DNA of 11,538 bases from CBFDBF01 sp050287725 (GCA_050287725.1 JBNKCL010000036.1:1-11538); one strand, 5' to 3'; counted from the stretch's first letter, positions 1-7,015 are shown. Notes: generated by a model from the letters alone, not told the origin. Translations and numbers: made by a program.

Positions 1-54
1 GGAGAGAGCCGGGAACGCTTGTGTCGACTTGCGCAACCCGGTAGCGTTGGCGCC

Positions 55-717
55 ATGCTTAGATGGGACCAAATCGACACCGTATTTCTGGACATGGACG
101 GCACCCTGCTGGATCTCCATTTCGACAACCACTTCTGGTTGGAGTATGTCCCGCAGCGCTATGCCGTAGCCCAAAACATACCGCTTGAGGCGGCGCGACA
201 GGCACTGATGGAGCGTTACCGCAGCCTGGAAGGGACCATGGAGTGGTACTGCATCGACCACTGGAGCCGGGAATTGGGACTCGACATCGCACTGCTGAAA
301 CAGGAGGTGGACCACCTGATCGCGGTGCATCCCCATGTGGTGGAATTTTTAGAAGCGATGCGGAGCAACGGCAAACGTAGGGTATTGGTGACCAACGCCC
401 ACCAGAAATCGCTGGCCCTCAAACTGGAACGCACCCGTCTCGGCGGCCACCTGGACCGGGTGATCTGCGCCCACGACCTGGGGTTGCCGAAGGAGGCGCC
501 CGGGTTCTGGGAGAAGTTGCATGCTATCGAGCCGTTCGATAAAGAGCGAACCCTGTTTGTAGACGATAGTCCATCGGTGCTGGCCGCGGCGCAACGCTAC
601 GGGATTCGCTGGCTGCTGCGGGTGCTGCGGCCGGATACTAAAGGTCCGGTGCGGGAGGCGGAGGGCTACGATGCGATTCATGATTTTTCGGAGATTCTGC
701 CGTCGGTGGGTGGTTAG
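55..717 (+). CDS. yrfG: HAD-family GMP/IMP nucleotidase, YrfG type
   Basis: Predicted cytoplasmic haloacid-dehalogenase-fold phosphatase of 220 residues; the family dephosphorylates purine mononucleotides such as GMP and IMP. All four HAD motifs are visible: motif I with the DMDGT core (nucleophile D13, acid/base D15), motif II with the Thr of VTNAH (T113), motif III lysine in LPKEA (K146) and motif IV with the acidic pair in FVDDS (D170, D171). Residues 20-110 form an alpha-helical cap insert containing WYCIDHWS, which resembles the equivalent part of E. coli YrfG. I chose ATG 55 because it puts motif I at the same distance from the N-terminus as in YrfG. The frame stays open to TTG 19, which has a purine-rich GGAGAGAG at 1-8 upstream, whereas ATG 55 has no clear ribosome site, so a 12-residue longer protein is possible. 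Family assignment is firm; the exact substrate is inferred. Confidence 0.88.
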   Translation: MLRWDQIDTVFLDMDGTLLDLHFDNHFWLEYVPQRYAVAQNIPLEAARQALMERYRSLEGTMEWYCIDHWSRELGLDIALLKQEVDHLIAVHPHVVEFLEAMRSNGKRRVLVTNAHQKSLALKLERTRLGGHLDRVICAHDLGLPKEAPGFWEKLHAIEPFDKERTLFVDDSPSVLAAAQRYGIRWLLRVLRPDTKGPVREAEGYDAIHDFSEILPSVGG

Positions 718-799
718 CTTCTGATTGAGGTTTGGTAATCAGAGTCCTGGGCGGCTTACGGGACGTTTCCTGTATTGGTAATTAGTTTCGCGGCCGGTA

Positions 800-905
800 G
801 GCCACGAGCCTTTTCTTTGCTTTTAGTGAACCGGCCACGAGGTACTTTCTCTTGCTTGTCCAAAAGAAAGTTACTCGCAGCCCATGCTATGTGGGTAAAG
901 AAAAG
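800..905. repeat. Nested palindromic intergenic repeat
   Basis: A non-coding block in the 278-bp gap between the yrfG and ykgJ-like gene ends. The inner hairpin has arms 843-853 and 861-870 (CTTTCTCTTG-type arm against CAAAAGAAAG, one mismatch) around CTTGTC, and the outer flanks GTA/TTAC continue the pairing. An outer arm pair at 810-820 and 895-905 (CTTTTCTTTGC against GTAAAGAAAAG) matches at 10 of 11 positions. The 9-mer GGCCACGAG occurs twice, at 800-808 and 833-841. The CTTTCTTTTG...CAAAAGAAAG theme resembles short interspersed palindromes seen between genes in many proteobacteria; that resemblance is from memory. The rest of the gap holds a weak hairpin just after yrfG (CTGATT 721-726 / AATCAG 737-742) and a distant pair AGTCCCT 939-945 / AGGGACT 991-997. 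Neither has a T-run, so no convincing terminator is visible for either converging gene. Confidence 0.6.
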
Positions 906-995
906 AACCGGGGCTGATGGGCTGAGAAAATAGTTACCAGTCCCTGAAAAAGTCTATCGACCTTGAAATTGATGATCGAAATAAAAAGGAAGGGA

Positions 996-1364
996 CTAAC
1001 GATCCCAGCGCTTAAACCGCTTCCGGCAATAGGCCAACAACTCCGCGTGGTTCCGGAAATACAACTCGAAGTTTTTCTCCGCCGGCTCGTCGTGTTCGCA
1101 CCAGTCGTTGGAGTGGTCACGACAGATCTGGGGCCGGTCCTCGTAGATACCGCAGCCGCCGCCCGGCTGCAGGTGTTCGCACCTGGCCTGAAACAGCAGG
1201 TACCATCCGTCCTCGTCCTTGTAGACCTCTATTCCCTGGTGGGAAACCTGCCACAACAGGTAGTCGAAGTCTGCGCGGGAACGGGGTGCTTCGCCCACCG
1301 GCTCCGTGACGTAGGTGCAGCATTTGGAGCCGGTGCAAAGAGTGCATTTATTTTCGCTGCCCAT
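996..1364 (-). CDS. YkgJ-family cysteine-cluster protein
   Basis: Small soluble protein of 122 residues with nine cysteines. The N-terminus carries the family signature, a CxxC followed by a CC pair (C7, C10, C15, C16). A second cluster (C62, C71, C81, with CGIYEDRPQICR at 71-82) matches the conserved tail of the putative zinc- or iron-chelating domain of YkgJ/UPF0153 proteins. Further cysteines are C89 and C113. The family is presumed to bind Fe-S or zinc, and no reaction is established. The gene starts 12 bp after the rhlB stop on the same strand. Its GGAAG ribosome site (1375 to 1371 on the minus strand) begins one base after that stop codon, which suggests co-transcription and perhaps translational coupling with rhlB. 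There is no signal peptide or membrane segment. The family is clear; the function is unknown. Confidence 0.85.
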   Translation of the reverse strand: MGSENKCTLCTGSKCCTYVTEPVGEAPRSRADFDYLLWQVSHQGIEVYKDEDGWYLLFQARCEHLQPGGGCGIYEDRPQICRDHSNDWCEHDEPAEKNFELYFRNHAELLAYCRKRFKRWDR

Positions 1365-1376
1365 GACGATCTTCCG

Positions 1377-2729
1377 TCAGGAGTTCTGGTCACCGGAGGG
1401 GCCGCGCGGTTTACTGCGGGGCTTGTGGGGGCGCGATTTTTGATCGCCGCCCCCGCTTTTGCCGTGGCCTCTGGGCCTGCCGCCCGGTTTACCGCGACCG
1501 CCCCGGCGATCATCCCGCGGACGGTGTTCCGGATAGACCCGACTCTTCGGGTCCACCTCCGCCAACAGTTCGGAAGCGACCGGCTCCATCGGGATGCGGT
1601 GACCGATGTATTTCTCGATGTCCGGCAGCGAGAAGGAGTAGGTCTCGCAGGCGAAGCTGACGGCGTCACCGCTGGCCCCGGCGCGTGCGGTGCGGCCGAT
1701 GCGGTGGACGTAGTCCTCGGCATCTTCCGGCAGGTCGAAGTTGAAGACATGGCTGACGTCAGGGATATGCAGACCGCGCGCCGCCACGTCGGTGGCCACC
1801 AGCACCGGCAGTTCGCCGGACTGGAACTCCTGCAACAGCCGGAGACGCTTTTTCTGCGGTACGTCGCCCGAGAGCACCGCCGCCTTGATCCCGTTGCCCT
1901 CCAGGAAACCCCATACCAGATCCGCTCCGCGTTTGGTGTTGACGAACACGATGGTGCGGCGCGGGTCCATGTGGCGCAGCAGTCCGATCAACAGCGGGAT
2001 CTTCTCGTCGTTGGCGGCCATGTAGCAGACCTGCTTCACTTTGTCCGCCGTCACCTTGTCGGGTTCGATCTTGACCGCCTGCGGGTTGTTCATGTGCTCG
2101 TAGGCGAGCTCGGTCACCCGGTAGGAGAGGGTGGCGGAGAACAGCATTCCCAGGCGCTGTTCCGGTTTCGGCATGCGCCGCAGCAGATAGCGAATGTCCT
2201 TGATGAAGCCGAGATCGAACATGCGATCCGCCTCGTCCAGCACCACCACCTGCACCGCATGCAAGTCGAAGATATGCTGTTTGAAGTAGTCGATCAGACG
2301 CCCGGGGGTGCCGATCAGGAGATCCACTCCCGCCTCCAGTTGTGCCCGTTGCTGTTCGTAGCCGGTGCCGCCGAACACCAGTCCCAACCGGAAGTCGGTA
2401 TGACGACCCAGTAGCTCCGCATCCTTGTGGATCTGCACCGCCAGCTCGCGGGTGGGCGCCAGGATCACCGCACGCGGCTGGGTTTTTTTTCTTTTTTCGT
2501 CGGCCGGATGACGGATCAGATGTTGAAAGGTCGCCAGCAGAAAAGCGGCGGTTTTACCGGTTCCGGTTTGGGCTTGTCCCGCCACATCTTGTCCTGCCAG
2601 GGCCAACGGCAGGGCTTCGGCCTGAATCGGAGTGCAGAGCGAAAAGCCTGCCTCGTCAATGCCTTGCATCAGTTCCGGGGCGAGATCGAAGTTCCGGAAC
2701 GGGATCTCAGTAAGGTGCGTTTCTGTCAT
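1377..2729 (-). CDS. rhlB: DEAD-box ATP-dependent RNA helicase RhlB
   Basis: A 450-residue RNA helicase; in E. coli RhlB is the helicase of the RNase E degradosome. Motifs in order: Q-motif region FRNF to CTPIQ (11-36), Walker A AQTGTGKT (53-60), APTRELAVQI (91-100), TPGR (141-144), DEAD (165-168), SAT (198-200), the lobe 2 ARGLHIPDV segment (317-325) and HRIGRTARAG (342-351). Long identical stretches with E. coli RhlB, for example around the Walker A motif, the DEAD box and SATLSYRV, separate it from RhlE or SrmB. The tail from about 400 to 450 is a low-complexity Arg/Gly/Lys/Pro extension, making the protein longer than the E. coli one (421). It is divergent from trxA-rho, as in E. coli. 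The start ATG has only a weak ribosome site. The segment encoding the Lys-rich KRKK (79-82) reads as T-runs on the plus strand near 2480 and is not a terminator. Confidence 0.95.
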   Translation of the reverse strand: MTETHLTEIPFRNFDLAPELMQGIDEAGFSLCTPIQAEALPLALAGQDVAGQAQTGTGKTAAFLLATFQHLIRHPADEKRKKTQPRAVILAPTRELAVQIHKDAELLGRHTDFRLGLVFGGTGYEQQRAQLEAGVDLLIGTPGRLIDYFKQHIFDLHAVQVVVLDEADRMFDLGFIKDIRYLLRRMPKPEQRLGMLFSATLSYRVTELAYEHMNNPQAVKIEPDKVTADKVKQVCYMAANDEKIPLLIGLLRHMDPRRTIVFVNTKRGADLVWGFLEGNGIKAAVLSGDVPQKKRLRLLQEFQSGELPVLVATDVAARGLHIPDVSHVFNFDLPEDAEDYVHRIGRTARAGASGDAVSFACETYSFSLPDIEKYIGHRIPMEPVASELLAEVDPKSRVYPEHRPRDDRRGGRGKPGGRPRGHGKSGGGDQKSRPHKPRSKPRGPSGDQNS

Positions 2730-2926
2730 GGCGCGCTAGGATACAGGAAATTCTGAGCGGTTGGGACTTGCAATACGGAAAACATTCGGATCAAATAGCG
2801 TTATGAGCGCGGGTCGCGCTGCTCAATTGCGAGTTAATAATCGGCCCAGTTGTTGTTTTTTTCGGAAGCGTCGATGCGGCCCCGCACTTTCCGGCGCAAT
2901 CCCCAACCGAATTGGAGAGAGTCATA
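2730..2926. promoter_or_regulatory. Divergent control region between rhlB and trxA
   Basis: A 197-bp gene-free stretch that must hold the promoters for rhlB (leftward) and trxA (rightward). A perfect 6-bp GC-rich hairpin AGCGCG-GGT-CGCGCT lies at 2806-2820. Rightward candidates are AATAAT at 2836-2841, a five-of-six match to a -10 box but with no matching -35, and TTGCAA 2769-2774 spaced 17 bp from TCAAAT, four of six at each box. No leftward promoter stood out. The promoter calls are weak; only the hairpin is unambiguous. Confidence 0.35.
2914..2921 (+). promoter_or_regulatory. Ribosome binding site deciding the trxA start
   Basis: GGAGAGAG ends 5 nt before GTG 2927 and is the only good Shine-Dalgarno here. 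It overlaps the codons that follow an in-frame TTG at 2912, so translation from that TTG would lack its own site. This supports GTG 2927 as the start of thioredoxin. Confidence 0.7.
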
Positions 2927-3253
2927 GTGAGTGAACAGATCGTTCATGTAACGGACGCTTCCTTTGAAGCGGAGGTGTTGCAAAGCAGCGACCCGGTCCT
3001 GGTGGACTACTGGGCGGAATGGTGCGGTCCCTGCAAGATGATCGCGCCGGTGCTGGATGAGATTGCCGGAAAATATGCCGGGCGGCTCAAGATCGCGAAA
3101 CTGAACATCGATGATAACCCGAATACGCCGCCGCGCTACGGCATTCGTGGTATCCCGACCCTGATGCTGTTTAAGAACGGCGAGGTCGAAGCGACGAAAG
3201 TGGGCGCGGTTTCCATTTCGCAGTTGACGGCGTTTCTCGACAGTAATCTCTGA
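2927..3253 (+). CDS. trxA: Thioredoxin 1
   Basis: Cytoplasmic dithiol-disulfide oxidoreductase of 108 residues, the electron donor for ribonucleotide reductase and other reductive enzymes. The active site WCGPC is at 32-36 with redox cysteines C33 and C36, D27 sits as the buried acid, and the cis-proline lies in RGIPT near 77. The sequence follows E. coli TrxA almost end to end (SEQIVHVTDASF, KLNIDDNPNT, LFKNGEVEATKVGA). A small difference is YWAEWCGPCK where E. coli has FWAEWCGPCK. The start is GTG, which gives the same N-terminal length as E. coli and is preceded by a strong GGAGAGAG site; an in-frame TTG 15 bp upstream is unlikely. The next gene, rho, begins 187 bp downstream, the conserved trxA-rho order. 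No terminator separates them, so read-through into rho is plausible. Confidence 0.97.
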   Translation: MSEQIVHVTDASFEAEVLQSSDPVLVDYWAEWCGPCKMIAPVLDEIAGKYAGRLKIAKLNIDDNPNTPPRYGIRGIPTLMLFKNGEVEATKVGAVSISQLTAFLDSNL

Positions 3254-3294
3254 GATTTCGGATTTACCAAGAACACGGATACACTCCGAGAGAG

Positions 3295-3303
3295 TGATAC
3301 AAT
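3295..3303 (+). promoter_or_regulatory. Putative extended -10 promoter for rho
   Basis: TGATACAAT matches the extended -10 pattern (TG, one base, then TACAAT, five of six to TATAAT). No good -35 is found at 16-18 bp, which is usual for extended -10 promoters. It would start transcription near 3310 and give a leader of about 130 nt ahead of rho. It overlaps the right arm of a small hairpin, CACTC 3282-3286 / GAGTG 3292-3296. Confidence 0.4.
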
Positions 3304-3440
3304 TCCCACCTGACCCACTCCCTCGGGGCGTTTCCCCCGGAACGAACAACCACCCCTAAACGAATTTTTACAGTCTGACCTCGTATTACCCGGGCGCCTT
3401 CGGCCCATTGTCCCCTTTTCAACCACAAACGAAACAAATC
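3304..3440 (+). promoter_or_regulatory. rho 5' leader, C-rich, candidate autoregulatory region
   Basis: In E. coli, Rho represses its own gene by terminating in the rho leader. This leader has the composition expected of a Rho loading site: about half C and almost no G over 3297-3323, and C well above G over 3341-3390. Between and after these stretches lie two GC hairpins, CGGGG 3324-3328 / CCCCG 3335-3339, and a bulged stem at 3393-3406 (arms GGCGCC and GGCCC around TTC). The second is followed by only a short, broken T stretch, so it is not a good intrinsic terminator. No clear Shine-Dalgarno precedes ATG 3441. The autoregulation role is inferred. Confidence 0.4.
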
Positions 3441-4697
3441 ATGAATCTTACCGAACTCAAGAAAATGCCGGTTGCAGATCTGGTGGATCTGGCTGCATCC
3501 ATGAAGATCGAGGGCATGGCCCGTTCCCGCAAACAGGATCTGATCTTCGCCATTCTCAAGGCGCATGCGAAGAAAGGCGAAGACATCTACGGCGACGGCG
3601 TGGTGGAGATTTTGCAGGATGGTTTCGGTTTCCTCCGTTCCGCCGACAGTTCCTACCTGGCCGGGCCGGACGACATCTATGTATCACCCAGTCAGATCCG
3701 GCGCTTCAGCCTGCGTACCGGCGATACCATCTCCGGCAAGATTCGGCCGCCCAAGGAGGGTGAGCGCTACTTTGCGCTGTTGAAGGTGGACGAGATCAAC
3801 TACGACAAACCGGAAAACGCCAAAAACAAGATCCTGTTCGAGAACTTTACTCCGCTGTTCGCCAACAAGAAGTTCAACCTGGAACTGGGCAACGGCAGCA
3901 CCGAGGACATTACCGCCCGCACCATCGAGTTGGTGGCGCCCATCGGGAAGGGGCAGCGCGGCCTGATTGTGTCGCCGCCCAAGGCCGGTAAGACCATGAT
4001 GATGCAGAACATCGCGCAGTCCATCGCCCATAACCATCCCGAGTGTTATCTGATCGTGTTGCTGATCGACGAGCGGCCTGAAGAGGTGACCGAGATGCAG
4101 CGCTCGGTGCGGGCCGAAGTGATCTCATCCACTTTCGACGAGCCGGCCGCCCGACACGTGCAGGTGGCGGAGATGGTGATCGAAAAGGCGAAGCGCCTGG
4201 TGGAGCATAAGCAGGATGTGGTGATTCTGCTCGACTCCATTACCCGTCTGGCGCGCGCCTATAACACCGTAATCCCTTCCTCCGGCAAGGTGTTGACCGG
4301 CGGTGTGGATGCCAACGCCCTGCAACGCCCGAAGCGCTTCTTCGGCGCCGCCCGTAACGTGGAAGAGGGCGGCAGCCTCACCATCATCGCCACCGCGCTG
4401 GTGGAGACCGGCTCGCGCATGGATGATGTGATCTACGAAGAGTTCAAGGGTACCGGCAACATGGAAATCCACCTGGATCGCCGGATCGCGGAGAAGCGCA
4501 TCTTTCCCTCCATCAACATCAACCGCTCCGGCACCCGCCGTGAGGATCTGTTGATGAAACCGGAGGATCTGCAGAAGATGTGGATTCTGCGCAAGATTCT
4601 GCATCCGATGGACGAACTGGCAGCCATGGAATTTCTGTTCGACAAGTTGAAGACCACCAAGACCAACAACGAATTCTTCGATGCGATGAAGCGGTGA
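3441..4697 (+). CDS. rho: Transcription termination factor Rho
   Basis: A 418-residue hexameric RNA-dependent ATPase/translocase that ends transcription at C-rich untranslated RNA. Domains in order: N-terminal helix bundle (1-47, MNLTELKKMP), OB-fold primary RNA-binding domain with the RNP-like GFGFLR at 61-66 and YVSPSQIRRF at 80-89, a linker, then the RecA-like motor. The motor has the P-loop SPPKAGKT (178-185, K184), LLIDERPEEV (207-216), Walker B VILLD (261-265), the Q-loop segment SSGKVLTGGVDANA (280-293) and the R-loop region near 322-330. Length and sequence follow E. coli Rho (419) almost throughout. The frame extends upstream to TTG 3408, but ATG 3441 reproduces the conserved MNLTELK start. 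All catalytic and RNA-contact motifs are intact, with no N-terminal insertion of the kind seen in high-GC Gram-positives. A strong intrinsic terminator follows. Confidence 0.98.
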   Translation: MNLTELKKMPVADLVDLAASMKIEGMARSRKQDLIFAILKAHAKKGEDIYGDGVVEILQDGFGFLRSADSSYLAGPDDIYVSPSQIRRFSLRTGDTISGKIRPPKEGERYFALLKVDEINYDKPENAKNKILFENFTPLFANKKFNLELGNGSTEDITARTIELVAPIGKGQRGLIVSPPKAGKTMMMQNIAQSIAHNHPECYLIVLLIDERPEEVTEMQRSVRAEVISSTFDEPAARHVQVAEMVIEKAKRLVEHKQDVVILLDSITRLARAYNTVIPSSGKVLTGGVDANALQRPKRFFGAARNVEEGGSLTIIATALVETGSRMDDVIYEEFKGTGNMEIHLDRRIAEKRIFPSININRSGTRREDLLMKPEDLQKMWILRKILHPMDELAAMEFLFDKLKTTKTNNEFFDAMKR

Positions 4698-4724
4698 CGC
4701 AGGGTTCGTTGGTCGGGGCTTATG

Positions 4725-4757
4725 AAAAGCCGTTCCGGATTCGGGGCGGCTTTTTTT
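4725..4757 (+). terminator. Intrinsic terminator after rho
   Basis: AAAAGCCG (4725-4732) pairs perfectly with CGGCTTTT (4747-4754). The stem continues inward through two U-G wobbles and CCG (4735-4737) / CGG (4742-4744) around a GATT loop, about 13 pairs in all, followed by a T-run to 4757. It should close the trxA-rho unit. Confidence 0.9.
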
Positions 4758-4845
4758 ATGTAGAGCGGTAGACGGTAGGCAGGGGGCGTTGGCTACACTC
4801 GTTGTCGCCTGTCCACTGTCTCCCATCTGACGTATCCTTTCCTTC

Positions 4846-5535
4846 ATGAGTAATTCCAACAAACCCACCCGCGCCATGATCCTGTCCGCCGGACGGGGGG
4901 AGCGTATGCGCCCCCTCACGGACCGTACCCCCAAACCGCTGTTGCCGGCCGGCGGGCAGCCGTTGATTCTCTATCATGTGGACGCGCTGGCGCGGGCGGG
5001 TATCCGTGAGTTGGTAATCAATCATGCCCACCTGGGGGAGCAGATCGAGGAGTTTTTGGGGGACGGCAGCCGCTGGGGTGTTGCCATCCGCTACTCCCCC
5101 GAGCCGGAGGGCGCGCTGGAAACCGGCGGCGGCATCTTCAATGCGCTGCCCTTGCTGGGAGCGGGACCGTTTCTGGTGGTGAACGGGGATGTCTGGACCG
5201 ACCTCGATTTCAGTGCCATGGCATGCCCCTCCGATTGTCTGGCCCATCTGGTATTGGTGGACAATCCGTTGCACCACCCCCGCGGTGATTTTGCGCTCAG
5301 TGCCGGACACGTGGTGAATGAGGGTGAACCGCGGTTCACCTTCAGCGGCATCGGGGTGTACCGCCCCGAGCTGTTTGACGGCTGTCAGAAGGGGGTCTTT
5401 CCGTTGGCGCCGTTGCTGCGGGCCGCTATCGAGCGGGGCGTGATCAGTGGTGAACGGTATGCAGGCCGGTGGATGGACGTGGGGACTCCGGAGCGGTTAC
5501 GGGAGCTGGATCAGCTGCTGCAAAGAGGTGGTTGA
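4846..5535 (+). CDS. murU: N-acetylmuramate alpha-1-phosphate uridylyltransferase (MurU-type)
   Basis: A 229-residue nucleotidyltransferase of the sugar-phosphate NTP-transferase fold. MurU converts MurNAc 1-phosphate and UTP to UDP-MurNAc in the Pseudomonas-type peptidoglycan recycling route that bypasses de novo, fosfomycin-sensitive MurNAc synthesis. Visible motifs: the nucleotide loop LSAGRGERMRPLT (13-25, G16, G18, R22), the conserved lysine in TPKPLLP (K30), ETGGGI (92-97), the metal-site region VVNGD (111-115) and DVGTPERL (211-218). Length is close to Pseudomonas MurU. No good ribosome site precedes ATG 4846; ATG 4876 just before the nucleotide loop is an alternative that gives a more Pseudomonas-like N-terminus. 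The usual partner, the kinase AmgK, is not adjacent here. Other sugar-1-phosphate nucleotidyltransferases share the fold, so the MurU call is likely but not certain. Confidence 0.8.
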   Translation: MSNSNKPTRAMILSAGRGERMRPLTDRTPKPLLPAGGQPLILYHVDALARAGIRELVINHAHLGEQIEEFLGDGSRWGVAIRYSPEPEGALETGGGIFNALPLLGAGPFLVVNGDVWTDLDFSAMACPSDCLAHLVLVDNPLHHPRGDFALSAGHVVNEGEPRFTFSGIGVYRPELFDGCQKGVFPLAPLLRAAIERGVISGERYAGRWMDVGTPERLRELDQLLQRGG

Positions 5536-5547
5536 AGGGGGATCGGT

Positions 5548-6966
5548 ATGGGACAGGAGATCACGGACAGCCATTTCGAAGGGCGGGACTTCAAACATTT
5601 TGCCCGGCGTCTGCAGGAGGAGACGGCGTTGCTGTGCCGCTGGATTGAGGACGGTGCATTTTTACCGGTGGAGCACACGGGAGGATTTGAACTGGAGGCA
5701 TGGCTGGTGGATGCGAACGGCCGCCCGGCCGGTATCATCGAGTCCTATCTGGAACGACTCCACGATCCGCTGGCGGTGCCGGAGTTGGCCACTTTCAATC
5801 TCGAGATCAACGGTACCCCGCAGCGGTTGGCGGGATCGGCGTTGACCGTATTGGCCCAAGAGCTGGAGCAGACGTGGGAACGGTGCGGGCGGGTAGCGGC
5901 GCAACTGGATGCGCGTCTGGCCATGATCGGGATTCTGCCGACGTTGGAGCCTTCCGATTTCACCCTGGCCAATATGTCACCGTTACATCGTTATCACGCC
6001 CTCAACGAGCAGGTGTTGCGCCTGCGTCACGGTCGTCCCCTGGAACTGGAGATTGCGGGGCGGGACCATCTGCATATGGCGCATGAGGACGTAATGCTGG
6101 AATCTGCCACCACCGCTTTTCAGATCCATCTCCAGGTAAACGTCGACCAAGGGCCGCGTTTTTACAACGCCTCCAAGATTCTGTCGGCGCCGATGGCGGC
6201 GATCTGCGCCAACTCGCCCTATCTGTTCGGACGCGATCTTTGGGACGAGACCCGGATTCCGTTGTTCGAGCAGGCGGTGGCGGTGGGTGGTCCGCAGAGC
6301 GAGCAGCGCGTAACTTTCGGCGTTCGCTATATCGAGGAATCCATTGCCGAATATTTCCAGGCCAACCTGGAGCGTTATCCGGTGCTGTTGCCGCGCGTGA
6401 TGGATGAGCCGGAGCAGTTGTTGCCTCATCTGCGGCTGCACAACGGCACCATCTGGCGCTGGAACCGTCCTTTGATCGGCTTCGATGCGACCGGCCGGCC
6501 GCATCTTCGGATCGAACACCGGGTGGCGCCGGCCGGGCCTTCGGTGGTGGACAGCATCGCCAATGCCGCTTTCTATTTCGGTGCGGCGGCTTCGCTGGCA
6601 ACCCGGGAGATGCCGCCCGAGCGGGAGCTTCCGTTCCACCTGGCCCGTGATAACTTTTATCGGGCGGCCCGTTCCGGATTGACGGCTTCGGTACAGTGGC
6701 TGGGTGGCGCCTCCGGCACCATGTCGGAGCTTTGCCGGGAACTGTTGTTGCCGGAGGCGCGGGCGGGATTGATCGGGTTGGGGATCGATCGGGATGAAGC
6801 GGAGCACTGGCTCGGGATCATCGAAGCGCGTGTCACCACCGGGCGCAACGGCGCCGCCTGGCAGCGGGCGTGGGTGCAACGGCACGGTCCGGATATGCAT
6901 GGACTCGCGGAGGCTTATCTGGAACGCCAGGAAAGCGGCACTCCGGTGCATGCATGGGCCGTGTAG
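5548..6966 (+). CDS. GCS2-family carboxylate-amine ligase (glutamate-cysteine ligase-like)
   Basis: A 472-residue protein of the glutamine-synthetase-like GCS2 superfamily, which couples a carboxylate (often the gamma-carboxylate of glutamate) to an amine using ATP. Motifs: GFELEAWLVD (46-55, metal-binding acids E48, E50), FNLEING (83-89, E86), FQIHLQVNVD (191-200), NASKILSAPMAAICANSPY (207-225), HNGTIWRWNRPLIGF (298-312) and LRIEHRVAPAGPSVVD (320-335, E323). These fit an active enzyme. The gene begins 12 bp after the murU stop with an AAGGGGGAT ribosome site overlapping that stop, so the two are almost surely co-transcribed. It could be a true gamma-glutamylcysteine synthetase, but no glutathione synthetase gene is next to it, and many members of this family use other amines. 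Substrate left open. Confidence 0.85.
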   Translation: MGQEITDSHFEGRDFKHFARRLQEETALLCRWIEDGAFLPVEHTGGFELEAWLVDANGRPAGIIESYLERLHDPLAVPELATFNLEINGTPQRLAGSALTVLAQELEQTWERCGRVAAQLDARLAMIGILPTLEPSDFTLANMSPLHRYHALNEQVLRLRHGRPLELEIAGRDHLHMAHEDVMLESATTAFQIHLQVNVDQGPRFYNASKILSAPMAAICANSPYLFGRDLWDETRIPLFEQAVAVGGPQSEQRVTFGVRYIEESIAEYFQANLERYPVLLPRVMDEPEQLLPHLRLHNGTIWRWNRPLIGFDATGRPHLRIEHRVAPAGPSVVDSIANAAFYFGAAASLATREMPPERELPFHLARDNFYRAARSGLTASVQWLGGASGTMSELCRELLLPEARAGLIGLGIDRDEAEHWLGIIEARVTTGRNGAAWQRAWVQRHGPDMHGLAEAYLERQESGTPVHAWAV

Positions 6967-6995
6967 TATCTTGTATGACCCTGATTATTTTTTTT

Positions 6996-7015
6996 GCGCC
7001 TCGGCGCCTCTGCGG
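6996..7015. repeat. Short tandem octamer repeat in the ligase-amidohydrolase gap
   Basis: GCGCCTCG (6996-7003) is followed directly by GCGCCTCT (7004-7011) and a partial GCGG, right after eight T residues (6988-6995). Read on the other strand it resembles the CGCAGAGGCG-type motifs that recur between genes in many bacteria (from memory). The T-run precedes rather than follows the GC block, so it is not a rightward terminator. The 72-bp gap also holds the weak ribosome site of the next gene. Confidence 0.5.

Noticed and set aside
19..54. TTG 19 as the yrfG start
   Set aside because: It adds 12 residues not matched in YrfG; ATG 55 aligns with the family. Kept only as an alternative because the purine-rich site at 1-8 is better than anything before ATG 55.
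939..997. AGTCCCT / AGGGACT as a terminator of the rhlB-ykgJ unit
   Set aside because: The arms are 45 bp apart and no proper T-run follows in the minus direction, so a stable terminator is unlikely.
963..2414. A 483-codon open frame on the plus strand across the ykgJ-like gene and most of rhlB
   Set aside because: It lies fully antisense to two genes with clear family motifs, its translation is low in recognisable domains, and it crosses the gene boundary. Long antisense frames are common in GC-rich coding DNA.
2480..2500. T-rich tract on the plus strand that could be read as a terminator tail
   Set aside because: It lies inside rhlB, encodes its Lys/Arg-rich segment on the minus strand, and has no adjoining stem.
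4125..4934. A 269-codon minus-strand frame over the 3' half of rho and the start of murU
   Set aside because: Antisense to rho and running through the rho terminator; no ribosome site or domain seen.
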